Assembly: GCF_036226665.1 (NCBI RefSeq) | Contig: NZ_CP109007.1 | Span: forward strand, 1 to 64,000 | Reading direction: 5' to 3' | DNA from: Streptomyces sp. NBC_00691 | GTDB lineage: Bacteria > Actinomycetota > Actinomycetes > Streptomycetales > Streptomycetaceae | Length of the DNA: 64,000 nt | Shown here: positions 42,264-50,305 of the stretch, piece after piece | Numbering within the stretch: the first letter of the stretch is position 1 | How the letters are laid out: every line of letters begins with the position of its first letter | Made by a program: the position numbers and the translations under genes | The notes under the pieces: model-generated | The model's database searches: none | Told to the model about the DNA's origin: nothing | Seen by the model: the letters and a program-made list of their open reading frames with translations, nothing else

Positions 42264-42674
42264 ATGCCGCGTAGGCGTCCCAAAGCCGTCCGCGCAGAGC
42301 GGTGGCGGCCACGATGGCAGTATCCGGTCCTGAGGGTCCCCGGTGTCTCCGCACGGACTCGTGCAGCGATCCGCCGGGTCGAAGACCAGGAGATGTGGCC
42401 CAACGCGGTCGCCAAGGCACTCTCGTGTTTCGAGTGGGCTTTTAAGGAGCCCGGATGCTACCTGGACGGCTCCGCGTTTGATTCGCCCGGGGTGGGAGAT
42501 GCCCGTGATGACCTGGAGTGGGCGATGCTGTGCCTTCCGCCCGGAGCCAAACGGGACTTGGGCCGATTGATCACGCGTATCGATGAGGAATTCGAGCGCC
42601 GCACCTTGCCGGAGCCCAACTACAACGAGTGGGCGACGACGCGCTGGTGGTGGACCAGAATGCGTGATCGGTGA
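42264..42674 (+). CDS. Hypothetical protein
   Basis: A 136-residue basic, tryptophan-rich protein (PRRRPKAVRAERWRPRWQYP at the start, NEWATTRWWWTRMRDR at the end). The middle is LPPGAKRDLGRLITRIDEEFERR, predicted helical. GAAAGGGCG precedes the ATG. Actinobacterial relatives exist in my memory but without function. Divergent from the integrase. Confidence 0.65.
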   Translation: MPRRRPKAVRAERWRPRWQYPVLRVPGVSARTRAAIRRVEDQEMWPNAVAKALSCFEWAFKEPGCYLDGSAFDSPGVGDARDDLEWAMLCLPPGAKRDLGRLITRIDEEFERRTLPEPNYNEWATTRWWWTRMRDR

Positions 42675-42789
42675 CGGTCCCCCAGGTCGCCGCCCCTCCT
42701 TGCAATCGAACGAAGCTTTCACCCTCCGCGATCGCTCCCCAAGATTTGGGCCAGAACCCCAAACTCGTAAACAAGTGCTGTCGGTCTCG

Positions 42790-42926
42790 TGAACAAAGCC
42801 AGTCGGGCGACTCCAGCAGTTGCATGTAGCCGACCGCGTCCCGGGCCTCCGCCGCGGTCAGCAGGGGCAGGCGGGTCTCGTCCGCGTCCGGGTAGGCGCC
42901 GGTCACCGGCTCATCAGTCGCCACAG
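42790..42926 (-). pseudogene. Truncated copy of the 64-residue protein gene
   Basis: Leftward translation ATDEPVTGAYPDADETRLPLLTAAEARDAVGYMQLLES matches DTDEQPVTGDYPDAGEPRLPLLTAAEARDAVRYLRLLES at 15979-16173, then diverges. Just upstream, CAGGACACGACC...GGCGGTCTTCCGCCG at 42945-42985 parallels the end of the Ku gene (16199-16241), so a Ku-plus-downstream-gene segment was once copied here. Confidence 0.8.
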
Positions 42927-43082
42927 CGAGATCAACCCATGGCGGCGTCCGCAGGACACGACCCCGGGCGGTCTTCCGCCGTGGATGACCGGCCTGGCGC
43001 CGTGTCCTGAGCTGCAACGGCTCGCAGGACAGCGCTGACCACCCCATATATGCCTCTGGCTTGGTCTATGCACGGATCTGGC

Positions 43083-43117
43083 GCACCCGCAGCACCCGCA
43101 GCACCCGCAGCACCCGG
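43083..43117. repeat. Nine-base tandem repeat
   Basis: GCACCCGCA repeated about four times in tandem at 43083-43117. Short, non-coding, typical slippage product. Confidence 0.7.
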
Positions 43118-43360
43118 TGGCAGTGTGGGCCGTGCGGAACATCCCTGGATGCGACACCGCACGGCCCCGTCCTGCGTCGCCCGCGAGGGCGGGGCCACGC
43201 CAGCCTCCCGGCTCCCCACGGGAGGCCACACGCGCGTCTTCCGCCGTCACCGGCGTTCCGCTCGTTGAACTCCCGCTCTACGCAGGCCCGCCACGGGTAG
43301 AATGCAAGTTCTGTGCGGAAATCCCCGTGCGGGAGCCCCGGGATTCCGGATCATGTCCCG

Positions 43361-43990
43361 ATGGACATCTCTCTCCTCACCACAGGCATCACGGTCACCG
43401 GCACCGTGGCGGTCCTGTATCTCGGTTCCCTGGAGACGGCGCGGCGCACTCGTCACGCCGAAGCCCGGAAGGACTCCGTCGCAGAGCGCGCGGCGCTCGA
43501 AGCCCAGGCTGATGAGCTGGTGGCCGCCGTACTGGCGTTGCAGATAGCCGGGGACACTCACGATCACGTCTGGGGAGGGTGGGCAGCGCGCGGCCGGGTC
43601 GCCCTCCGCGCTCTCACACACGGGGCCGTGGCCTACGGGCAGTCGGGCCGTACGGGTCGGCCGGCGGCTTTCGCAGCGGCCGGTGAGGCAGCCCGGACCA
43701 TCTACGGCTGGGACCACGAGAGCGGGCTCTCTGCGGCTGCGCTCGCCGCGCCCCTCGCGCGGCTGGGGACAGCGGTTGCACCGCTGCTCCGCAACGAAGC
43801 TCTCAGCCCTGCCGCCACCGACCTGTACGAGGCCGTCGTCCAGCACTCCGGAGACCACGATCGAACGGGGGCGGCGATGCGCGCGTTTCATGCCGCTCTG
43901 CGCTCTGCCCTGGAGCCTCCCGCGCCCACGCCCCGCAGACGGCACTTCCTGCACCGCCGTCCGGCCCCGGAGGCACTTCCCGGAGGCTGA
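43361..43990 (+). CDS. Membrane-anchored hypothetical protein
   Basis: A 209-residue protein. Residues 3-24 (ISLLTTGITVTGTVAVLYLGSL) form a single N-terminal membrane segment, after which the chain is basic/acidic helical and likely cytoplasmic, with a tail of Pro/Arg/His (PAPTPRRRHFLHRRPAPEA). ATG at 43361 chosen since it starts right before the segment; an upstream start in-frame is possible. No known family. Isolated. Confidence 0.65.
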   Translation: MDISLLTTGITVTGTVAVLYLGSLETARRTRHAEARKDSVAERAALEAQADELVAAVLALQIAGDTHDHVWGGWAARGRVALRALTHGAVAYGQSGRTGRPAAFAAAGEAARTIYGWDHESGLSAAALAAPLARLGTAVAPLLRNEALSPAATDLYEAVVQHSGDHDRTGAAMRAFHAALRSALEPPAPTPRRRHFLHRRPAPEALPGG

Positions 43991-44219
43991 CCGGGGTAGC
44001 GGCTGCTTGCGGTAGCCACGGCCGGAAGGGTTGAGGCGGCCCGACGGTACTGCCCCCCGGGGGTGTACCCCTGGGCGCCGGGCCTCACCCGCGTAGGCCA
44101 TATCGGCACGGGCTGCGGCCGACCCTACAAGATCGGCGCGGCGCCGGGATCTGCCGGACCGCCGCCGAGAATCCGCCGGGCGGGCCGGGGCTCCAGCGGT
44201 GCGGCGGCGGCCTGTCGAG
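43991..44219. other. Spacer
   Basis: About 230 bases with no supported gene; a CCCCCGGGGG palindrome near 44053 may be a weak terminator for the gene on its left. Confidence 0.4.
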
Positions 44220-44567
44220 TCAGCGAACGGACGGCCCGGGAGGCAGCGCGGTCGGCCCCGGCCAGAGCTGGAACCCGAAGGCCGCTTCGAGGCGGGCGAG
44301 CGTCCCGAGGTCGGGCATGACCTTGCCGTTGAGCACCCGGCTGACCGTGGAGTGGGTCACCCCTGTCGACTCCGCGAGAGTCCGCAGGGTATGCCCGGTG
44401 GATGCCATGGCCCGCTCCAGGTTGCGCGCGAAGGCCTGCCAGTAGTGGGCACTGACCGGCGCGTCCGGCGCGAGAGCGGCATGAGGCCACGAGCCGTCGA
44501 CCATGTAGTGGCACGGCACCTGGTCGTTGCTGCTCCTGGGCATGCCGAGATCATCCCACGCACCCAT
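44220..44567 (-). CDS. XRE-family HTH regulator
   Basis: A 115-residue protein. Residues 57-85 (TLRTLAESTGVTHSTVSRVLNGKVMPDLGTLARLEAAFG, quoted by ends) are a Cro/C1-type HTH with the pattern for DNA recognition. The N-terminal 45 residues have no clear domain. ATG at 44567 with AAGGG upstream; an ATG eight codons later is an alternative. An XRE regulator alone often controls the adjacent promoter; the gene faces away from the integrase island. Confidence 0.82.
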   Translation of the reverse strand: MGAWDDLGMPRSSNDQVPCHYMVDGSWPHAALAPDAPVSAHYWQAFARNLERAMASTGHTLRTLAESTGVTHSTVSRVLNGKVMPDLGTLARLEAAFGFQLWPGPTALPPGPSVR

Positions 44568-45002
44568 GGGCCCATACCCTTCCGCGCCCCGACCTTCCGG
44601 ACGTCACTTCGACGCTGTTGCAAGTATGGAACAAGCATAGGGGTTGGGGAGTCATAGGGGACTGCTTTTGCGGCTCCGGCGTCATAGGGTCGAAGCCGAC
44701 GCCGGCTGCCGTTGCGGGCCGCAGCCACCGATCATCGGACACCGGAATGGCAGCCGCCCCTGAGCGGCAGGCACGCAAAGCACGTGCCCCTGACGACAGG
44801 CCTCTCACCAGACGGCTCAGGCGGCGCCGAGCAAGGCACGGGGAGGGCCGTGGTCATGCCCGTCGTCGAAGCCACGACCGCGCGCCGTCGGGTCTCGCTA
44901 CGGTCCATTTTACGTGATCAGGTCATCGGCCGGCGCGCTGGTGAGAGCGGGGCTCCGCACAGACCTCGCAGCTGAGCCTCTTCGCATGCACGGCCGTGCC
45001 GG
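44568..45002. other. Gene-free spacer
   Basis: About 435 bases. The first 70 contain the promoter of the XRE gene: an AT-richer GTTGCAAGTATGGAACAAGC stretch near 44616-44636 with partial dyad symmetry. The rest is without feature. Confidence 0.45.
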
Positions 45003-45233
45003 TCATGGCGCGCCGGAGGGGAGAAGCCATGGGTCCTGTGACGGGGGCGGGCTCCAACTGGGTGACGGGGACGGCGCGAACGGGCCCGCGTGGTTCTCCA
45101 TGAGGAGGATCATTACGATGGCGAGGACGCTGCTGGCGATGATCAGGGCGCGACCGATCGGATTGTTGGCGTTGTAGACGTACCGATTAGTGCCCCACTT
45201 GCTCTTCTTGAAGACGGGCTCGTCGTCGTTCAT
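45003..45233 (-). CDS. Small membrane protein
   Basis: A 76-residue protein with one membrane segment at residues about 30-48 (ALIIASSVLAIVMILLM) after a charged N-terminus (NDDEPVFKKSKWGTNRYVYN) and followed by a Pro/Ser tail. The start overlaps the previous gene's stop (ATGA), so it is the third of a coupled three-gene set. Confidence 0.7.
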   Translation of the reverse strand: MNDDEPVFKKSKWGTNRYVYNANNPIGRALIIASSVLAIVMILLMENHAGPFAPSPSPSWSPPPSQDPWLLPSGAP

Positions 45234-45993
45234 CGCATCGGACTCCTTGACGTGAGGGGGCGTGCGTGCCTGCCGTGCACACGGCCGAACTGCCGGCGGA
45301 GGTACCAGCGGACGAACGGGACCATGGCACACCAGGCGACGATCGCGGCGACGGGCCCCCGCCCGGACAGGTCGCCGAGGACCAAGGCCGGCAGTGCGCA
45401 CAGGGCGGAACCGAAAGCCCACTTCGCGCGGACCACGAGAACGGCGGGGGCGCCGTCCCAGGCCCAGATGCGGGCACGGACGAGCGCGGAACCTCCGGTA
45501 TGGAGGAGGAAGGCTCCGGCCGGGATAGGGCGAGGGCGCCGGCGGTGACGAACACCGCCTCGCCTTCCGGCGTATCCGCTGTGTTCTGGACGGTTCCTCC
45601 CCGTGCCACGGAGACCGCGTAGTCGCGCCACAGGGTGACGGTGACCTCTTCACCTGGAGTGAGGTGGTCGAGGAGCGGGCCCGCACTGCCCGTATCGATC
45701 TCATCAGGTAGTCCGGGGGCCTTCAGCAGACGAAGGGTGAACTCCTCGTACTTCGGTTCGTCCCGGATGACGATGCAGGCCACGCGCGCCGGGCGAGCGT
45801 GGAGACAGTCATCCGTCGGCTCCGGGCTGCTGCCGCTCGGGCAGGGCGCGGCCTGGAGATAGAGGCGCTCGTCGGCTGCCGTCTCCGGTACGACCGCCAG
45901 GCCGGACGCCGCGACCAGAAGGACGGCGAGGCCCAGGAGCGCGGCGAGCGCTCCCCGGACCCTGTGCCGGATCGTCCGTCGCCGCAGGGTCAT
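45230..45993 (-). pseudogene. Integral membrane protein gene, frameshifted
   Basis: The frame from ATG 45993 gives a signal/anchor (GALAALLGLAVLLVAASGLAVV), a soluble beta part, then near 45525 changes to nonsense. The continuation PAGAFLLHTGGSALVRARIWAWDG...AKWAFGSALCALPALVLGDL...GPVAAIVAWCAMVPFVRWYLRRQFG lies in a different frame ending at 45230. A missing base at about 45525 in GCCCTATCC explains it. Whole, it would be about 255 residues with about four membrane segments. Family as in many Streptomyces conserved membrane proteins. Confidence 0.75.
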
Positions 45994-46166
45994 GACGTGG
46001 TGGACCGGCGCTCGGCGAACCAGGCGCAGGAGAAGCTGATCGCGGCACTCCAGAAGAACGGGGCGCCGAACTCTTTGCTCTCGGCGACGGTGAAGGCGGT
46101 GCCGATCGTGGCCTGGACAAGTCCGACGAGAGCGAGGGTGGTGGCGGCTCGGCGCTTGGTGTTCAC
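45990..46166 (-). CDS. Small membrane protein, 58 residues
   Basis: MNTKRRAATTLALVGLVQATIG... has two hydrophobic stretches (about 9-24 and 35-52, the latter FGAPFFWSAAISFSCAWF). GGGGACAGCC lies six bases before the GTG at 46166. Its stop TGA overlaps the ATG of the next gene (ATGA), which supports coding. Easy to miss because of its length. Confidence 0.72.
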   Translation of the reverse strand: MNTKRRAATTLALVGLVQATIGTAFTVAESKEFGAPFFWSAAISFSCAWFAERRSTTS

Positions 46167-46206
46167 GGCTGTCCCCAGGGGTTGGTCGGTGCGGCCGGCG
46201 GGCCGG

Positions 46207-46656
46207 TCAGAGGTAGTGCTGGAGCAGGGTGGCCGCGTCGACGGTGCCGAGGAGTTCGGGCCGCTCGTCGCGGTAGTCGACGACCACGACGAGATGGCTG
46301 CCGGTCCGTTCCATGAGCGAGGCCATGTGGAGGGGTGAGGCAGCGGGGCTCACGACGGCCGGAGCGGGCAGGTGCTTGGGCAGTACGTCGGTGAGCCGGA
46401 GATGCGCCGCACGGGCCCGCACGGCGTCGTCGAGAGATGCCTTCGCCGATGCGGCGAGGAGCGGGTCCTCCCGTACGGGGTCGGGCAGGGTAGCGGTCAG
46501 GACGTCAGCCGCGGGAACGACCGCCAGCGGATGACCGTCCTCGCTCACGACGACGAGAGCCGGGGACCGTTCACGGACCAGCAGTTCCGCGGCCTCCCTC
46601 AAGGTGACGTGCGGGTGCACGGGGGTGGAGGGCCAGGCAAGTTCACGTGCGTGCAT
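46207..46656 (-). CDS. CBS-domain protein
   Basis: A 149-residue tandem CBS protein. First CBS: VTLREAAELLVRERSPALVVVSEDGHPLAVVPAADVL; second: AASPLHMASLMERTGSHLVVVVDYRDERPELLGTVDAATLL. Such pairs bind adenine nucleotides and gate partners. Its start overlaps the end of the antiporter gene by 14 bases, and CBS proteins commonly regulate such transporters, so a regulatory subunit is likely. ATG at 46656 taken, with a 32-codon open extension that lacks a start. Confidence 0.88.
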   Translation of the reverse strand: MHARELAWPSTPVHPHVTLREAAELLVRERSPALVVVSEDGHPLAVVPAADVLTATLPDPVREDPLLAASAKASLDDAVRARAAHLRLTDVLPKHLPAPAVVSPAASPLHMASLMERTGSHLVVVVDYRDERPELLGTVDAATLLQHYL

Positions 46657-47893
46657 GAGGAAGGGCCTCGGTGGTCGTCGGCTCGGTGCAGGGACGGGGC
46701 TGGGGCGTGGTGCCGGCCTCGACGAGGTCGTCGACGTGGAAGAGGCGGGCAATGGGGACGTCGGTGCTGCTGTGAGCGATGATCGAGAAGGCGATGCAGA
46801 CCGCGATCACGGTGTACGCCTCCTGCCCCTGTGGGATGCCGGCCTGGAGAACCAGCAGGCCGTAGACGACCGAGGCGAACCCCTTCGGCCGGAACCATGC
46901 CGCCACCAGCTTCTCCCGGCGGTCGATCCGGGTGCCCCACAGCGAGAGCAACAGCGAGCCCGGCCGGATCAGCACGATCGCGAGGACCACGGCCGCGTAT
47001 CCGCCCAGGGACAGGTCGCCGAAGAGCTGCGGCGTGAGGAGCGCTCCGAACACGAGCAGGGCGGCGAACTTGGCGAGTTCGGCCAGCGACTCCCCCAGCG
47101 GCTCAAAGGCGTTCTTCGACTCCGGGGATACGGCAGCGAGGACGGCACCCGCGGAGAAGGCCGCGAGGTAGGGGTTGGCGTGGGTCAGGTGGCAGGCGGC
47201 GTAGAGGATGATGCCGGTGGCCAGGGGAAGGAGTGGCTGGAGCTTGGGCTCGGCGCCGAGCAGCCGGAAGCGTACGAGCCCGTTGACGATCAGGGGCAGC
47301 AGCACGCCGAAGGCGAGGCCGAGGCCGAGCTCCAGGGCAATGCTTCCGTACGACGCCTCGGCGCCGGCCGCGGTCGGACCGGCGGCGGCGATGAGGATCA
47401 GGACGACGGGCAGTGCGAGGCCGTCGTTGATGCCGCTCTCGACGTTGAGGAGCTCACGGAGGCGGGCGGGGACCTCCTTGCGGCCCACGATCGCGGAGGC
47501 GAACACCGGGTCCGTCGGTGCCAGGACCGCGCCGACGAGGAACGAGGTCGTCCAGTCCAGGCCGACGAGGTAGTGGGTGATCAGCGCCATGCCGACGCAG
47601 GCGAGCGGCATACCCAGGCCCAATGCCCTTGCCGGATTACGCCAGTTGGCGCGCAGCTTGGCGAAGGACACGTGCATACCGTCGGTGAACAGGACGGCGA
47701 ACAGGGCGAGGTCGGCGGTGACCGCCACGATCTCGCTCTCGGGCGAGATGTGGATCAGCCCGAGGAAGCCGTCACTGACCAGTGCCCCGCCCACGAGGAA
47801 GAGCAGCGAGGTGGACAGGACGGTACGGGCGGCGAGCCCGGACAGCAGGACCGCGACGAGCAGCGCGGCTCCGAAGACGGCGACGAGCACCAT
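46643..47893 (-). CDS. CPA-type cation/proton antiporter
   Basis: A 416-residue membrane protein with about 12 segments. Fold marks: ALITHYLVGLDWTTSFLVGAVLAPTDPVFASAIVGR (the TDP/V motif, with ion-binding Asp) and LRELLNVESGINDGLALPVVLIL (the ESGxND motif). These identify a CPA1/NhaP-like Na+ or K+ / H+ exchanger. GGGGGATATCC upstream of ATG at 47893. Forms an operon with the overlapping CBS gene. Role in pH and salt balance. Confidence 0.9.
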   Translation of the reverse strand: MVLVAVFGAALLVAVLLSGLAARTVLSTSLLFLVGGALVSDGFLGLIHISPESEIVAVTADLALFAVLFTDGMHVSFAKLRANWRNPARALGLGMPLACVGMALITHYLVGLDWTTSFLVGAVLAPTDPVFASAIVGRKEVPARLRELLNVESGINDGLALPVVLILIAAAGPTAAGAEASYGSIALELGLGLAFGVLLPLIVNGLVRFRLLGAEPKLQPLLPLATGIILYAACHLTHANPYLAAFSAGAVLAAVSPESKNAFEPLGESLAELAKFAALLVFGALLTPQLFGDLSLGGYAAVVLAIVLIRPGSLLLSLWGTRIDRREKLVAAWFRPKGFASVVYGLLVLQAGIPQGQEAYTVIAVCIAFSIIAHSSTDVPIARLFHVDDLVEAGTTPQPRPCTEPTTTEALPHART

Positions 47894-48167
47894 GGCGGAT
47901 ATCCCCCGATCGGCAGACAAGACATGTGTCCCTTGTTCGCCGACCAGGCTTCCCGGCACTCCGCCACGGACCTTACGCCTTCCATACGCGGCATTGACAG
48001 GTTCTTGACGCGCAGCCAACCCTTCTATTGGTTGCCGGGCCCGGCAACCAAGGCGGCGCCGATGGCCTTGGTTGACGGACAGGCGGGCGCTCCGGCGCGT
48101 ATCGTCCGCAGTAGGTGCGCCGGGAAGTCTGGTCGGCAACTGCCGACGCCTGCCCTGGAGCTCCCTC

Positions 48168-48464
48168 ATGCCGCCGATGTCACCGACCGGGCGTCTCCGC
48201 CGTGGCTCGCGCGCTGTGCTGCGCCGGTTCCGTCCCCGCCGGGAACTCCTTGTGCTCCGCCTCAAGGGCGACCTCGCCTCCGACACGGTGCAGGGCACCG
48301 GCCGTGTCCTGCGCGCGGCTCTGCGCGAAGAGCCGAAGGTGCTTGAAGTGGACGTGTCCCGCGTGACGCATCTCAGTCCTGACGGCGCCCTCACTCTGTT
48401 CCTCGCCGCCCGGGGAGCCCGCGGCCAGGGAACCGGGTTCAGGGTCACCCACGCCTCAGGGTAG
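48168..48464 (+). CDS. STAS-domain protein, probably cut short
   Basis: A 98-residue protein: ELLVLRLKGDLASDTVQGTGRVLRAALREEPKVLEVDVSRVTHLSPDGALTLFLAARGARGQGTGFRVTHASG. The D-x-S/T loop is HLSPDGA. After the TAG at 48462 the frame continues sensibly as VRTMMRQTGLERYLSGEEPVG to a stop at 48528, which matches the usual end of such proteins, so a nonsense change shortened it. Divergent from the antiporter gene. Confidence 0.75.
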   Translation: MPPMSPTGRLRRGSRAVLRRFRPRRELLVLRLKGDLASDTVQGTGRVLRAALREEPKVLEVDVSRVTHLSPDGALTLFLAARGARGQGTGFRVTHASG

Positions 48465-48690
48465 GTGCGGACGATGATGCGCCAGACGGGTCTGGAGCGC
48501 TACCTGTCGGGCGAGGAACCCGTCGGGTAGTCGAAGAACCCCTGGGGCCGCACGTACGACACCGGACGGGGCTGACCGTGATCAGCCGCTCGGCACCGTG
48601 CGAGCCACCCTCCATGCGTCCCACGCGGTGTAAGCGCCTGTCGCTGATCCCGTTGGCATGATCCCGATGGATCGGGGCAGGTGAGGCCTT
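48465..48690. other. Spacer with read-through tail
   Basis: The first 66 bases continue the STAS frame past its stop. The remainder carries the start region of the next gene; nothing else is seen. Confidence 0.4.
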
Positions 48691-48999
48691 ATGCCGTCTG
48701 CGTCCTCCCTTCTCCTTACGCAGATTCGGCACGCCTTGGTCCAGGCGGGATTCCACCTGGACGGTGACGATGCGGAGGACGGCTGGTCAGGGCTTGCCGT
48801 GACGGAGGCGCCGACTGGGGTGGTGGTGAAATGGACGACCTCGGACGAGTTCTCTGCGCTGGTGAGGGAACAGCCCACGGCCCCAGGCAGCATGCCGGCG
48901 ATCGTCCAGGCTGCGGTGACGGGCTTGCTGGTCCAGATGGGACACACGGTCACGGAACCGCCCGATGGCGCCGGCCTGCTCGTCCTGGCCGATCGGTAA
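48691..48999 (+). CDS. Hypothetical protein
   Basis: A 102-residue protein with SSLLLTQIRHALVQAGFHLDGDDAEDGWSGLAVTEAPTGVVVKWTTSDEFSAL in the first half and PAIVQAAVTGLLVQMGHTVTEPPDGAGLLVLADR in the second, a pattern seen in small conserved Streptomyces proteins of unknown function. ATG has GGCAGGTGAGG upstream. No membrane segment. Confidence 0.68.
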   Translation: MPSASSLLLTQIRHALVQAGFHLDGDDAEDGWSGLAVTEAPTGVVVKWTTSDEFSALVREQPTAPGSMPAIVQAAVTGLLVQMGHTVTEPPDGAGLLVLADR

Positions 49000-49361
49000 G
49001 CGCCTTCTCCTGGCCCCCGGCACGCGTGAGCTCGGTAACCTGATAGCCGGCAGGCCCAGGAAGAAGGTGGCGGCCACCACCTTCAGATCGATCAAGCTGC
49101 CGGGCTTCGCAGCCCCTGGATGGCACTCATGATGAGCAGTGCCATGGCGCGTACGCTGCATCTGCTGCTTCCGTCACGTGAGCCCCACCCGTTTCCGTTC
49201 GGGGAACGGTCACGGTGACCGTTCCCCGAACGCTTACCCAGAAGTCTCATTCCGGACGAGCGGCCGTTGATGTGCAGCTCAGGGTTCAGGAACAGTCTCA
49301 CTAAGTGTCAGGGAGCCCTGGGTGCGCATCGCGCCGCAGATCGACTCCAGATTCCGGCCGG
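49000..49361. other. Convergent spacer
   Basis: About 360 bases between convergent genes. Holds the long palindrome at 49196-49232 and a GAAGGTGG/CCACCACCTTC hairpin near 49062-49084. No gene. Confidence 0.5.
49196..49232. terminator. Long perfect palindrome, bidirectional terminator
   Basis: Two 18-base arms, 49196-49213 and 49215-49232, mirror each other around a single base. Located between the convergent 48691 and DM13 genes. Such a long perfect arm is unusual; it would form a very stable hairpin in RNA. Confidence 0.8.
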
Positions 49362-49970
49362 TCAGACGCGGGCGAGGGCGGCAGCTCCGAAGGAGACGTC
49401 GAACCGGTCGCACCAGATGCTGACGCTGGGGTACGTCGACCAGTCGACGTCCGCGGGCAGGGGATAGTTCTGGTCGCCTTTGTTTCCCTTGAGCTTGGCG
49501 AGGCTGACGTACCGGCCGTCGTCGAATACTCCCCACCCGGCCTTGCCCTCCTTGACCGGCGCGTCGCTCAACCAGACGCGCAGGTCGGGGCCGTTGCTCG
49601 TGTCGAGTCCTTCCAGCCGCAGCGTGTGGGTGCCGTCGGCGAGACGGACCACCTTCACCGTGCCGGTGGTCGCGTGCTCATGGCTGATGAACGTGCCCTG
49701 CGCGACCGTGACCGGTCCGGCGGGCGGCGCGGTCACCGAAGCGGAAGGGCCCGGGTCCGTCGTCGGTGTGCCGGTGGGTGGTGTCGTGGACGGCGCGACC
49801 GCAGAGGGCAGCGCCTCATGGACCGTCTCGTCCACCCACAGGGCCCACGGCTTGAACCACGCCAGCCCTGCCGCCACGGCCACTCCCACGGCGGCCACCA
49901 GGCCCACCCACGGCTTCCTGCTCCGGCCCCGTTCCAATGGCACTCTCCCGTTTCTGCTCGCCGTCATCAT
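49362..49970 (-). CDS. DM13-domain protein, membrane-anchored
   Basis: A 202-residue protein. Residues about 18-38 (WVGLVAAVGVAVAAGLAWF) are an N-terminal membrane anchor; then a Pro/Thr linker (APSTTPPTGTPTTDPGPSA) and, from about 90, a DM13 domain: GTVKVVRLADGTHTLRLEGLDTSNGPDLRVWLS, KLKGNKGDQNYPLPADVDWSTYPSVSIWCDRFDVSFGAA. DM13 domains are thought to carry electrons via a redox Cys. The ATG pair at 49970/49967 lacks a strong site. It may act in extracytoplasmic redox. Confidence 0.82.
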   Translation of the reverse strand: MMTASRNGRVPLERGRSRKPWVGLVAAVGVAVAAGLAWFKPWALWVDETVHEALPSAVAPSTTPPTGTPTTDPGPSASVTAPPAGPVTVAQGTFISHEHATTGTVKVVRLADGTHTLRLEGLDTSNGPDLRVWLSDAPVKEGKAGWGVFDDGRYVSLAKLKGNKGDQNYPLPADVDWSTYPSVSIWCDRFDVSFGAAALARV

Positions 49971-50031
49971 CTGACCGTCATCAAACGCTGCATGGCGCCT
50001 ACGCGAAAGAACCCGGCGGGTGACGAAAGTC

Positions 50032-50305
50032 TTACGTCCCCTCCTTGTGGCAGATGCGGGCCACGAGGAGAGCCGCAAGACCTGCCCAGGGCAAGTGCGC
50101 CGGGCCGGAGAGATGCCAGCACAGGGAGCCCAGCGCCGCGGCCGTGAAGAGGAGCACGAAGAGTGCTCGCCCGCTCCGGAGGAACGCCCACTCCTGCCGG
50201 GCACTTCCCGGCTGCTTCATCTCGTGCACGGCGGTGTGGATGACCAGAAAGGGCGAGCACGATGCCCGCACCGAACAGCGCCGACGCCACACCCCGGCCG
50301 TTCAC
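50032..50305 (-). pseudogene. Small membrane protein gene downstream of nhaA, frameshifted
   Basis: GTG 50305 overlaps the nhaA stop (GTGA) and starts VNGRGVASALFGAGIVLA; near 50250 the frame must shift to give FLVIHTAVHEMKQPGSARQEWAFLRSGRALFVLLFTAAALGSLCWHLSG...GLAALLVARICHKEG in another frame. One surplus C in GCCC explains it. The intact protein would have about 90 residues and three membrane segments. Confidence 0.65.

Larger units (their letters stand above)
42675..43360. other. Mosaic spacer with gene remnants
   Basis: About 685 bases. Contains the broken relative of the 16 kb small gene (42790-42926), a scrap like the Ku 3' end (about 42945-42985) and the nine-base repeats at 43083. 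Nothing else is supported. Confidence 0.5.

Noticed and set aside
43083..43117. Short tandem repeats as a CRISPR
   Set aside because: Units are nine bases without spacers; no Cas genes are present in the window.
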